This document shows, one piece after another, positions 51,157 to 59,185 of a stretch of DNA of 64,000 nt (position 1 is the first letter of the stretch; the number at the start of each line of letters is the position of its first letter). Below the pieces are notes generated by a model, which was not told the origin of the DNA, did no database searches, and saw only the letters and a list, made by a program, of their open reading frames with translations. Made by a program: the position numbers and the translations under genes. This stretch comes from AC-49 sp963817035 (GTDB taxonomy: Bacteria; Actinomycetota; Thermoleophilia; Solirubrobacterales; Solirubrobacteraceae), in contig CAWFMM010000004.1 of NCBI GenBank assembly GCA_963817035.1, forward strand, positions 744,001-808,000, given 5' to 3'.

Positions 51157-52145
51157 CCGAGATCGGCGACCGCCGGCGCGAGCTCGGTGGCCAGCAGCTC
51201 GACGTGGCGCTGCACGAGGTCGTCCGGCATCCCGGCGATCGAGGTCCAGAAGTAGCCATGCACGACCGGGAGCGCGGCCAGCCAGGTGCGCATGCGAGCC
51301 AGCGCGTCCGCGACGGTGACGACGTCGAAGTTCGGCGGATTCATGTCCGGGCCGGCGGACCGCAGCGCGTCGGGGTCGCCCGAGGCCCCGCGCAGCGAGG
51401 CGGCGCCCCCGTCGCCGCTGCGCCCCTCGGCGCCGTAGCGCTGGTAGGTCGACCACTGGTACGCGAAGTGCGGGCGGATCCGCGCCCAGGCGGCGTCGGG
51501 GTCGTCGGCGAGGATCAGGTTGACCGGGCCGCTGACACGGGCCGTGCCGGCGGGATGGCCGGCCTCCTCGACGCCCGCGAGGTACGTGGCGTAGGCGCCC
51601 GTGTCGAGCGTCATCAGCCCCTCGCCGAGCCGGCCGGCGGCGCGGGTGATGACGGGGCCGCGCCCGCCGATCCAGATCGGCGGGCGGGCTTGGACCGGGG
51701 GCGGCGTGACGCCGCCGCTGTCCCAGAGCGCGCGGATCTCGGCCGCCCGCTCGCGCAGCAGCCGGAAGCGGGCTTCGACGTCGACTCCGAACGCGGCGAA
51801 CTCGGGGACGCGATAGCCGGCGCCGAGCCCGAGCTCGAGGCGCCCGTTGCTGATCGCGTCGACCACCGCCCCCTGCTCGGCGATGTCGACGGCCGGGCGC
51901 AGCGGGGCGAGCAGGATGCTCGTGCCCAGCCGGATCGTCGTCGTGCGCGCGGCGGCCGCCGCGGCGAGGACCAGCGGCTGGGGGAGGTAGCCGTCTTCGA
52001 AGAAGTGGTGCTCGCCGAACCACGCCGAAGCGAGACCGAGACGCTCGGCCTCAGCGACGAGATCGAGCGTCCTCGCGTAGTGCTCGGCCCACGGCCGGCG
52101 CCACCGCACCGGGTTGCGGACGTCGAAGTAGATGCCGACCTGCAC
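51132..52145 (-). CDS. LLM-class (F420-dependent type) oxidoreductase
   Basis: A 337-residue luciferase-like monooxygenase-family protein with WFGEHHFFEDGYLPQP near residue 43, TSILLAPLRPAVDIAEQGAVVDAISNGRLELGLGAGY, and WIGGRGPVITRAAG. The start GTG 52145 (VQVGIYFDVRNP) is chosen since the family begins with this strand. It converges on the diguanylate cyclase gene with a 25-bp coding overlap. It is only distantly related to the protein at 39057. Confidence 0.85.
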   Translation of the reverse strand: MQVGIYFDVRNPVRWRRPWAEHYARTLDLVAEAERLGLASAWFGEHHFFEDGYLPQPLVLAAAAAARTTTIRLGTSILLAPLRPAVDIAEQGAVVDAISNGRLELGLGAGYRVPEFAAFGVDVEARFRLLRERAAEIRALWDSGGVTPPPVQARPPIWIGGRGPVITRAAGRLGEGLMTLDTGAYATYLAGVEEAGHPAGTARVSGPVNLILADDPDAAWARIRPHFAYQWSTYQRYGAEGRSGDGGAASLRGASGDPDALRSAGPDMNPPNFDVVTVADALARMRTWLAALPVVHGYFWTSIAGMPDDLVQRHVELLATELAPAVADLGYRPAVST

Positions 52146-52196
52146 GTGGCGATCGTATCCGGGGTGTCTGGCGGCCACTGCGTCGCGCCCGCATGC

Positions 52197-52449
52197 TCAA
52201 GTGCGGCGCGGATCGGGCACCGGCGTCGGCATCAGCAACCTACGGTCGGCACCGGCCAACGCGGCGGCCAAGGTCGACGGATCGTCATAATCGCCATGAC
52301 CGTCCTCGACACCCCGCTCGGCCAGATCGGCGGCCTATCAGGCTCGCGACCCTGGCCGCAAGCGGCTGGTCCGGGCGGTGGCGGAGGACTTCGTCGACGA
52401 TGAGCCGGTCGAGTTGGCCGTTGGCGCCGGTGATCAGGAGCGCGCGGGG
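52197..52449 (-). pseudogene. Frameshifted NmrA/QorB-type NAD(P)-binding protein remnant
   Basis: On the minus strand the first part reads LLITGANGQLDRLIVDEVLR, a Rossmann NAD(P) loop of the NmrA-like SDR type. About 80 bases later a different frame reads ADLAERGVEDGHGDYDDPST then LAAALAGADRRLLM, the next segment of the same family, ending soon at TGA. Two halves of one protein in different frames and a loss of the remaining two thirds show a decayed gene. It fills much of the 380-bp gap before fprA. Confidence 0.7.
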
Positions 52450-52524
52450 TTCCTCTGAAGGGGCAATTGACCGCCGATCAATGAGGCAAATGTATACACG
52501 ACAGCACATTCACAGAGGACGGAA

Positions 52525-53934
52525 ATGACCGAGATTGGAACCCCGCGCGCTGCGATCATCGGCGCCGGACCGTCGGGCTTCTACGCCGCGGACCAACTGC
52601 TCGCCGCCGGCTTCGAGGTCGATCTGATCGACGCGCTGCCGACGCCGTTCGGTCTCGTCCGCGCCGGTGTCGCCCCCGACCATCCGAAGATCAAGTCGGT
52701 GACCCGCATCTACGAGAAGACGGCGGCCAAACCCGGCTTCCGCTTCTTCGGCGGCGTCGCGCTGGGCCGCCACGTAACCCGCGCCGAGTTGCTGGAGCGC
52801 TACCACGCGATCGTCTATGCGCTCGGAACGCCCGACGACAATCGCCTCGGGATCCCAGGCGAGGATCGCCCCGGCTCGCACGCCGCCACGCACTTCGTCG
52901 GTTGGTACAACGGCCACCCCGACGCCGCCGATCACGAGTACGACCTCGGCGTCGAGCGCGCGGTGGTGATCGGCAACGGCAACGTCGCGATCGACGTGGC
53001 GCGGATGCTCATGCTCCACCCCGACGAGCTGGCGATCACCGACACGGCCGACCATGCGATCGAGGTGCTCGCCGACTCGCAGATTCGGGAGGTCGTGCTG
53101 CTCGGTCGGCGTGGGCCCGCCCACGCGGCGTTCACGAATCCGGAGCTGCGCGAGCTGGCCGACCTGATGCGCGCCGGCGTGGAGGTCGACGCGAGCGACC
53201 TAGAGCTCGACGAGTACAGCGCGCGCTGGCTCGAGGAGGAGGGCGGTCCGACGGCCAAGCGCAACGTCGAGATCCTGCGCAGCTACGCCGAGGACGACCC
53301 GAAGGACGCCACGCACCGCATCGTGCTGCGCTTCCTGCGCTCGCCGGTCGAGATCCTCGGCAAGGGCGAGGATGGCTCGGTCACCGGGATCCGCGTCGTG
53401 CGCAACGTCATCGAGCCGACCGCCGACGGCCGCCTCGGCGCGGTCGCCACCGATGACGAGGAGATCATCGAGTGCGGGCTGGTGCTGCGCTCGATCGGCT
53501 ACCGCGGCCGGCCCGTCGACGACGTTCCGTTCGACGAGCGCCGCGGCCTGATCCGCAACGTCGGCGGGCGGGTCTGCGACGAGGAGGGTCGCTCGCACCG
53601 TGGCGAGTACGCGGTCGGCTGGATCAAGCGCGGCCCGTCCGGCGTGATCGGCACGAACAAGAAGGACGCGGCCGACACGGTGGCGCGGATCGTCGAGGAC
53701 GTCGAAGCCGGCGTGTTGTCGGACCCGCCGATCGACGATGCGGATGCGATCGCCGCGTTCTACGCGCAGCGCGCGCCCGAGTCGGTGACGTGGGAGGGCT
53801 GGAAGGCGATCGACGCGCATGAGACGAGCGCCGGCGAGCCGCACTCGCGCCCGCGGATCAAGATCGTGCGGCTGGCGGATCTGGTCGCCGCGGCCGGGGC
53901 GGCTTCGCCGGAGCCGTCGTCGTCGCGGGAGTAG
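52525..53934 (+). CDS. fprA: Ferredoxin/flavodoxin-NADP+ reductase, FprA (adrenodoxin reductase) type
   Basis: A 469-residue flavoprotein. The FAD loop is AAIIGAGPSGFYAADQLL, followed by PTPFGLVRAGVAPDHPKIK typical of adrenodoxin-reductase-like enzymes, an NADP site VVIGNGNVAIDVARML and C-terminal GWIKRGPSGVIGTNKKDA. It transfers electrons from NADPH to ferredoxin, commonly for P450s. The P450 at 47653 is a candidate partner. An AATGTATACACG element (52494-52505) and AGAGGA lie upstream. Confidence 0.92.
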   Translation: MTEIGTPRAAIIGAGPSGFYAADQLLAAGFEVDLIDALPTPFGLVRAGVAPDHPKIKSVTRIYEKTAAKPGFRFFGGVALGRHVTRAELLERYHAIVYALGTPDDNRLGIPGEDRPGSHAATHFVGWYNGHPDAADHEYDLGVERAVVIGNGNVAIDVARMLMLHPDELAITDTADHAIEVLADSQIREVVLLGRRGPAHAAFTNPELRELADLMRAGVEVDASDLELDEYSARWLEEEGGPTAKRNVEILRSYAEDDPKDATHRIVLRFLRSPVEILGKGEDGSVTGIRVVRNVIEPTADGRLGAVATDDEEIIECGLVLRSIGYRGRPVDDVPFDERRGLIRNVGGRVCDEEGRSHRGEYAVGWIKRGPSGVIGTNKKDAADTVARIVEDVEAGVLSDPPIDDADAIAAFYAQRAPESVTWEGWKAIDAHETSAGEPHSRPRIKIVRLADLVAAAGAASPEPSSSRE

Positions 53935-54032
53935 GGGCGCTCGCCGCAGGCCGTTCAGTCACCCGCCGAGCAGCAACACCCGGCCGCCATGTGCCCGTCG
54001 CCGCAAAAGCGCCCGCACCGACGACCGGGCCC

Positions 54033-55223
54033 TCAGATCATGCGCGTATTCGGCTCCATGCCCCACATGACGCGCGAGAACTGGATCGCGGTCTCCTCCC
54101 ACTGCAACACGAACTGGAGGTTGCCGGCGCGCACGTCACGGGCCTGGCGGTGCAGGAGGTTCTTGTCGTACAGGGCGCTGGAGTCCATGCCGTCGACGAG
54201 GCGATTGGTCGACTGGAGCACGAGCTTCGAGGCGTAGGAGATGTTGCGGCGAATGCCTGCGCGGGTCTCCAGCGACAGCGGCCGACGGGCCTCGCCGGCC
54301 GCGCGGACGAGGGCCAGGTTCTTCTTCAGGAGCATCTCGGCCACGTCGACCTCGGCCGATGCCTCGGCGAAGCGCAGCTGCGGGCCGGCGCGCTCGACGG
54401 CCGGCGTGAACGTCTGCGGGTCGAGGCGCGTGCGCACGCGCTCGTCGAAGATGTCGAGCACGCCGCGCGCCATGCCGATGACCGGCGCGAGGATGAAGTG
54501 GTTGAGGATCAGGACGAGCGGGTTCTGCACCTGGTACCACGGCGAGTCGTAGAGCTCGGCGCCCGGGTAGGTGCCCTTGCCGAGCGCCTCGTTGGTGACC
54601 GTCCGGTACGTGGGGACGAAGATGTTGTCGACCTGGACGCTCTTGCTGCCGGTCGCGCGCAGGCCCGAGACCTGCCAGTCGTCGACGATCTCGAAGTCCT
54701 CGCGCGGAACCAGGCAGGTCTCGATCGCCGTGTGGAGCAGTACCCAGTCGGAGTAGTCGACGCCGCTGGAGAAGCTCGCCTTGCCGTTGAGGCGGATGCC
54801 GCCGTCGACCTCTTCGCGGGTCATGGCGAAGCCCGGGACGGTCGACGAGTAGGTGTTGACCGATCTGCCCCAGTACTCCTCCTGGGCCTGCTCGGTGAAC
54901 CAGCCGACCATGAACTGATGGATCGGCATGAACGCCGACAGCCAGCCGCTCGCGCCACAGCCGCGGGCGATCTCGGCACTGAAGTCGGCCACGACCTCGA
55001 GGTCGTGGCCCATGCCGCCGAAGCGCTCGGGCTGCACGGCGCGCAGGAAGCCGAGGCGGGCGAGGTCGTCGATCGTATCCTGCGGGAGCTTTCGCTGCGC
55101 GTCGGCGTCGGGTCCGCGCTCGCGGAGCACCGGGCGCAGGGCTGTCGCGCGCTCGAACAGCTCCTCAGCGGTTGCCGTGGCGGCGTTCGAAGTGGCTACT
55201 TCTACGTTCACGGCGTCAGACAA
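54033..55223 (-). CDS. HsaA-like acyl-CoA-dehydrogenase-fold flavin monooxygenase
   Basis: A 396-residue protein of the group D flavin-dependent monooxygenases (HsaA, HpaH/C2 type) which share the acyl-CoA dehydrogenase fold. DDLARLGFLRAVQPERFGG, GCGASGWLSAFMPIHQF, WQVSGLRATGSKSVQVDNIFVP and the late FQSTNRLVDG-like segment are typical, and the dehydrogenase catalytic Glu motif is absent. Such enzymes hydroxylate phenolic rings using reduced flavin from a separate reductase, which is not in view. TTGGTCAAACG upstream (55280-55290) matches a half-site near the VOC gene. Confidence 0.8.
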   Translation of the reverse strand: MSDAVNVEVATSNAATATAEELFERATALRPVLRERGPDADAQRKLPQDTIDDLARLGFLRAVQPERFGGMGHDLEVVADFSAEIARGCGASGWLSAFMPIHQFMVGWFTEQAQEEYWGRSVNTYSSTVPGFAMTREEVDGGIRLNGKASFSSGVDYSDWVLLHTAIETCLVPREDFEIVDDWQVSGLRATGSKSVQVDNIFVPTYRTVTNEALGKGTYPGAELYDSPWYQVQNPLVLILNHFILAPVIGMARGVLDIFDERVRTRLDPQTFTPAVERAGPQLRFAEASAEVDVAEMLLKKNLALVRAAGEARRPLSLETRAGIRRNISYASKLVLQSTNRLVDGMDSSALYDKNLLHRQARDVRAGNLQFVLQWEETAIQFSRVMWGMEPNTRMI

Positions 55224-55422
55224 CGTCTGCTCCGATCGAGACCCGGTGCGAGCGTGGATCCTAACAATCGTTCGGTAACTTGGTCAAACGATGCGCAGTT
55301 CCTCAAGCCCGATCCGCACGGTGTGTTCGGAATCTACGCTGGTGTCGGCCGGGTTCTTGGTCGTGGTTCGCGCCGTTGGTCCAGTTCCGCAGATGGAGAG
55401 GACCGTTCGTTTGTTTGCTCGC
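55224..55422. other. Intergenic region with inverted repeat
   Basis: About 200 bp with no gene. ATCGTT (55267-55272) and AACGAT (55287-55292) form an inverted repeat around TTGGTC, placed for control of the HsaA-like gene. Confidence 0.4.
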
Positions 55423-55899
55423 CTACGCTGAGCCGTCTTCCCATTTTCCGTTGACCGCCTTGTACGGGCGCGCGATCTCGACGAGGACGCCGTGCGCGGA
55501 GGACGGCTTGATCCAGGTCCATTCCTGCCAGGGCATCCCCGGATCGGAGTACGTCTGCTCGGAGTCGACGTCGAGGCCGCCGTCGGCCAGCTCCTTGGCC
55601 GAGCCGCTGACGTCGGTGGTGGTGAAGCAGATGTGATGGACGCCCTCGCCGTGCTTGGCCAGCCGGCGCCCGAGCGGTGTGTCGGCGGCGGGCTGCATGA
55701 GCTGGATCTCGGCGCCGTGGTTGGCGACGAAGGTCACCCAACGCATCTCGTCGTCGCCGCCCTCGAACTCGTCGTAGCGGACGATCTGCTCCGTGAGCTG
55801 GCCGGGGTCGAGGACGCCGAGGATCTTGCTCCAGTCCTCGATCGCCTTGTCGAGATCGTTCACCATCAGGCAGATGTGCGCCATGGGGCCGCTGGGCAT
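55423..55899 (-). CDS. VOC-family protein (methylmalonyl-CoA epimerase-like)
   Basis: A 158-residue glyoxalase-fold protein. AHICLMVNDLDKAIEDWSKILG opens the first module and GVHHICFTTTDVSGSAKELADGG the second, with Glu in LVEIARPY as the expected third ligand. Methylmalonyl-CoA epimerases and ring-cleavage VOC enzymes share this look. It is divergent from the SDR gene with a palindromic operator between them. Confidence 0.8.
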   Translation of the reverse strand: MPSGPMAHICLMVNDLDKAIEDWSKILGVLDPGQLTEQIVRYDEFEGGDDEMRWVTFVANHGAEIQLMQPAADTPLGRRLAKHGEGVHHICFTTTDVSGSAKELADGGLDVDSEQTYSDPGMPWQEWTWIKPSSAHGVLVEIARPYKAVNGKWEDGSA

Positions 55900-55922
55900 G
55901 AGTCGCTCCTCGAAGTCTGTTT

Positions 55923-55938
55923 GACCAAGTGTTTGGTC
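55923..55938. promoter_or_regulatory. TetR-type palindrome between divergent VOC and SDR genes
   Basis: GACCAA-GTGT-TTGGTC is a perfect 6-bp inverted repeat in the 52-bp gap. TATCAT at 55940-55945 lies six bases before the SDR ATG (55952), so the SDR mRNA is probably leaderless and covered by this site. The regulator gene is not in the window. Confidence 0.6.
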
Positions 55939-55951
55939 GTATCATGATTCC

Positions 55952-56719
55952 ATGAACACCGAGAGCCTGCGCGGCCGGGTCGCGCTCATAACCGGAACGG
56001 GCGGCGGCATGGGCCGCGTCGCCGCACAGCGCTTCACCGAAGCGGGCGCGATCGTCGTCGGCTGCGACATCAACGCGGATACCCTCGCGGAGACGATCGC
56101 GCTGGTCGAGCAGGCGGGCGGGGCGATCACCGGCAGCGCGCCGGTCGATCTCGGCGATCCCGACCAGGCCAAGGCCTGGGTCGACGAGGCCTTCGCCACC
56201 CACGGCCGCATCGACATCGTGTTCAACAACGCCTCGGCCGCGCGGTTCGGCACGATCGAGGACATGCCGGTCGAGGACTGGCAGTTCACGATTCGCAACG
56301 AGCTCGACCTCGTCTTCTACGTGACCAAGTTCGCCTGGCCGCACCTGCGCGTGCAGGGTGGCGTCGTCATCAACACCGGGTCGATCGCCGGGCTCGGCGG
56401 GGCGCGGGTCGTGCCGCAGTCCGCGCACTGTGCGACCAAGGGCGCGGTCATTGCCCTGACGCGCCAGCTCGCGGTCGAAGGCGCCGACCATGGGATCCGC
56501 GTGGTCTGCGTCAGCCCCGGGGCGATCGAGACGCCCCCGACCGCGCCGCTGTTCGCCGATCCCGCCGCGCGCGAGATGCTGCTCGGCTCGCAGCTTGTGA
56601 AGCGAACCGGTCAGCCGGAGGACATCGTCGCGATGGCGCTGTTCCTCGCCACCGACGAGGCCGGCTTCATCACCGGGACGAACCACATCGTCGACGGCGG
56701 CGCGACGGCGGTCCTGTAG
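55952..56719 (+). CDS. SDR-family protein with catalytic Tyr replaced by His
   Basis: A 255-residue SDR with cofactor loop TGTGGGMGR (residues 14-22), NNAS and the active-site Ser in NTGSIAG. At the YxxxK position it reads QSAHCATKGAV: Lys163 is kept but Tyr is His159. Some SDR relatives with a His there exist, but classical dehydrogenase chemistry would be impaired. The protein may use a different proton donor or be a non-catalytic or altered-reaction member. It is divergent from the VOC protein and probably leaderless. Confidence 0.8.
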   Translation: MNTESLRGRVALITGTGGGMGRVAAQRFTEAGAIVVGCDINADTLAETIALVEQAGGAITGSAPVDLGDPDQAKAWVDEAFATHGRIDIVFNNASAARFGTIEDMPVEDWQFTIRNELDLVFYVTKFAWPHLRVQGGVVINTGSIAGLGGARVVPQSAHCATKGAVIALTRQLAVEGADHGIRVVCVSPGAIETPPTAPLFADPAAREMLLGSQLVKRTGQPEDIVAMALFLATDEAGFITGTNHIVDGGATAVL

Positions 56720-56722
56720 CCG

Positions 56723-57649
56723 TCAGTCGGGCGCAAGTCGCGGGAGGAGGGCAAGTGGGTTCGAACCGTCCACCTTCGCGCGATCGGCGCCGAGAAACGC
56801 GAGGCCCGGAGCCGGATCGGATCCGTTTTTCGGCCGGCAGGCGTCATATGGCCAGTCGGTGCCAAAGACGATCTTGTCGATGGACGTCATTGAGAGCGCG
56901 GCCTGGATCGGCGCCGGCCCGACCGCGAGCCCGGTATCCCAGTACAGGTGCTGCAGGTGGGTCAGCCCACCCGGCGCGAGCTCGATTGCCTGCGGGAAGC
57001 GCGCGAAGACCTCGTTGACGCGCGGCACGAGGTATGGCGCGGTGCCACCCATGTGCGCGAACTGGAATCGGATGTCAGGGCAGCGGGCGAGCGTGCCGCT
57101 GAACATCAGGTTCATCACCGCGCGGGTGGTGGCAAACGGCAGCTCCAAGAAGAATGGGCCGAAGAACTGTCCGAGTGGGTCCGCGGAGGCGGTCGGATGC
57201 ACGAAGACGTAGGCGCTGCGGCGGTCGAGCTCGTCCATGACCGCGTCGAACCGTGAGTCCCCGAGGTACACGTCGTCGTAGCTCGTGAGCAGGACGATCC
57301 CGTCGAGCTTCAGGTCGTCGAGCGCGTACCTGATCTCGTCGAGTGCGGCCTCGACGTCAGGCAGTGGGAGACAGGCCAGCGCCGCGAACCGCTTGGGTGC
57401 GTCGGCGACGATCTCGGCGAAGTGTTCGTTGCAGCGCCGTGCGAGCGACGGGGGGCCGGTCCGCTCGTCCGCGACTCCCGAGACCAGCAGGGGCAGCGAG
57501 ATCGCGCTGGCCGTGATCTCCATCGCGTCCATCGCGGCCAGGCACCCGTTCATGTCGGTGCCTTCCGGCCAGGGGAATGGCCCACGACGCTCCGCGCGCT
57601 CCCGGTACGCGGGCGGGATCATGTGGACGTGCGTGTCGATCCGGGTCAT
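56723..57649 (-). CDS. Amidohydrolase (ACMSD family)
   Basis: A 308-residue metal-dependent hydrolase or decarboxylase. The complete metal set is visible: DTHVHMIPP (His-x-His), VFVHPTASADPLG, FAHMGGTAPYLV and the C-terminal FGTDWPYD Asp. The set is that of ACMSD and gamma-resorcylate-type non-oxidative decarboxylases. It is divergent from the aminotransferase and converges on the SDR gene. Its substrate may be an aromatic or muconate-type acid. Confidence 0.85.
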   Translation of the reverse strand: MTRIDTHVHMIPPAYRERAERRGPFPWPEGTDMNGCLAAMDAMEITASAISLPLLVSGVADERTGPPSLARRCNEHFAEIVADAPKRFAALACLPLPDVEAALDEIRYALDDLKLDGIVLLTSYDDVYLGDSRFDAVMDELDRRSAYVFVHPTASADPLGQFFGPFFLELPFATTRAVMNLMFSGTLARCPDIRFQFAHMGGTAPYLVPRVNEVFARFPQAIELAPGGLTHLQHLYWDTGLAVGPAPIQAALSMTSIDKIVFGTDWPYDACRPKNGSDPAPGLAFLGADRAKVDGSNPLALLPRLAPD

Positions 57650-57730
57650 AGCAACGGGCTCCTGTTGGCGGGCGGCGGTTCAGACGGGCATGGGCCCCAA
57701 AGCGCTCGCCCGCCGTGTAGCTTCCCCAGC

Positions 57731-59077
57731 ATGACGGAATCTGCCCCCTCCGTTGTCGCCGCCGACGATCGGTATCGAGCCATTTCGGCGGGCTCACGAC
57801 GCCTCCATGATCGTGCTGAGCGGGTGTTCCCGGGCGGGACGATCTCGTCGGTGCGTGCGTTTCGGGACTATCCGCTCTACGTCCATCGCGCCGAGGGCTG
57901 CTTCCTGTACGACGTTGACGGCAACCGGCTCGTCGACTTCATGAGCGCCAACGCGTCGGTCATGCTCGGCCACGCCCATCCCGGCGTCACGGCCGCGGTC
58001 GAGGAGCAGGTCCGGCGCGGACTCGCCTTCCAGCTGCCGGGCGACAACGCCATCGAGTTCGCCGAGCTGCTCCAGGACCGGACCCCGTCGCTGGAGCGCA
58101 TGCGCTTCACGTGCTCGGGCACCGAGGCGACGATGTTCACGTTCCGGCTGGCGCGGGCGTTCACGAGCCGGCGCCGGTTGCTGTTCATGGACGGCGCGTA
58201 TCACGGGTTCCACGACCTGGGATCGGTCGGGGACGGCCCGAACCGCGGGGAACTGATGCCCCACGGCCTGGACGCCAAGGGGGTCGCGCCCGGCGTCGAC
58301 CAGCGGGTCGCCGAGGACGTGGAATTCACTGCGTTCAACGACCTCGAGGCGTGCCGCGAGATGCTCGCCAGGCACCCGGGGGAGTTCGCGGCGGTGGTCG
58401 TCGAGCCGGTGCTCGGGGCGGGCGGCAACATCGCGCCGGCGCCGGGGTTCCTGGCGGGCCTGCGCGAGCTCTGCGACGAGGACGGCGCGCTGCTTGTCTT
58501 CGACGAGACGATCTCCTACTCGGTCTCGCTCGGGGCCGCTCAGGGCCACTACGGCGTCCGCCCCGACCTGACCACCGCCGGCAAGCCGATCGCCAACGGC
58601 ATGCCCGTGGGCGTCTTCGGCGGGCGCGCCGACATCATGGCCCTTTGCGAGCCGAAAGACGGCCACGCGCGCGTCCAGCACTCCTCCTCGTTCACCGCGC
58701 ACCCTGTCGTCATGGCGGCGGGAATCGCGACCCTCCACGCCTACGACGAGCACGTGGTCGCGACCCTCGATCGCCTCGGCGATCACGCCCGCCAGGGCAT
58801 CCGCCGCATCCTCGACGAGGAAGGGATCGCCGGCGACGTCACCGGGGTCCAGCACCTGTTCGGGGTGCACGTCGGCACCGACGGTCCCGTGCGGAACTAC
58901 GACGACGTGCGCCACGCGTCGGTCGCCGTTCGCGCCGGGCTCGCCTACTCGCTGCTCAGCCAGGGCTTCGTCATGGCCGGCCACCGGGGCTGCGTCAACG
59001 CCGCGATGACCGAGACCGAGATCGACGCGTTCCTCGAGGCGTTGCGTCTCGCCCTGCGCGAGGTCGTCGCGGGCTGA
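57731..59077 (+). CDS. Class III aminotransferase (glutamate-1-semialdehyde-aminomutase-like)
   Basis: A 448-residue PLP enzyme of fold type I. VFPGGTISSVRAF and GHAHPGVTAAVEEQ open the domain, FTCSGTEATMFTFRLAR is the PLP phosphate region, LLVFDETIS supplies the ring-binding Asp and Lys285 lies in TTAGKPIANGMPVG. GSA aminomutases look like this, but heme synthesis genes are not nearby, so a catabolic amine or beta-amino acid aminotransferase is more likely. It precedes the amidohydrolase-Rieske block by about 110 bp. Confidence 0.87.
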   Translation: MTESAPSVVAADDRYRAISAGSRRLHDRAERVFPGGTISSVRAFRDYPLYVHRAEGCFLYDVDGNRLVDFMSANASVMLGHAHPGVTAAVEEQVRRGLAFQLPGDNAIEFAELLQDRTPSLERMRFTCSGTEATMFTFRLARAFTSRRRLLFMDGAYHGFHDLGSVGDGPNRGELMPHGLDAKGVAPGVDQRVAEDVEFTAFNDLEACREMLARHPGEFAAVVVEPVLGAGGNIAPAPGFLAGLRELCDEDGALLVFDETISYSVSLGAAQGHYGVRPDLTTAGKPIANGMPVGVFGGRADIMALCEPKDGHARVQHSSSFTAHPVVMAAGIATLHAYDEHVVATLDRLGDHARQGIRRILDEEGIAGDVTGVQHLFGVHVGTDGPVRNYDDVRHASVAVRAGLAYSLLSQGFVMAGHRGCVNAAMTETEIDAFLEALRLALREVVAG

Positions 59078-59185
59078 CGAGGATGGCCGCGCCGCCGGTT
59101 GCGTGAGCTGGCACAGCTCCTTCACGTAGGTACTACGGTATCGAGTACGCTCACCACCTATCGCGCGAGCACAGGAGGACGTTCG

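Noticed and set aside
54033..55223. Ordinary beta-oxidation acyl-CoA dehydrogenase
   Set aside because: The catalytic Glu motif is missing and the sequence matches the HsaA-like monooxygenase branch better.
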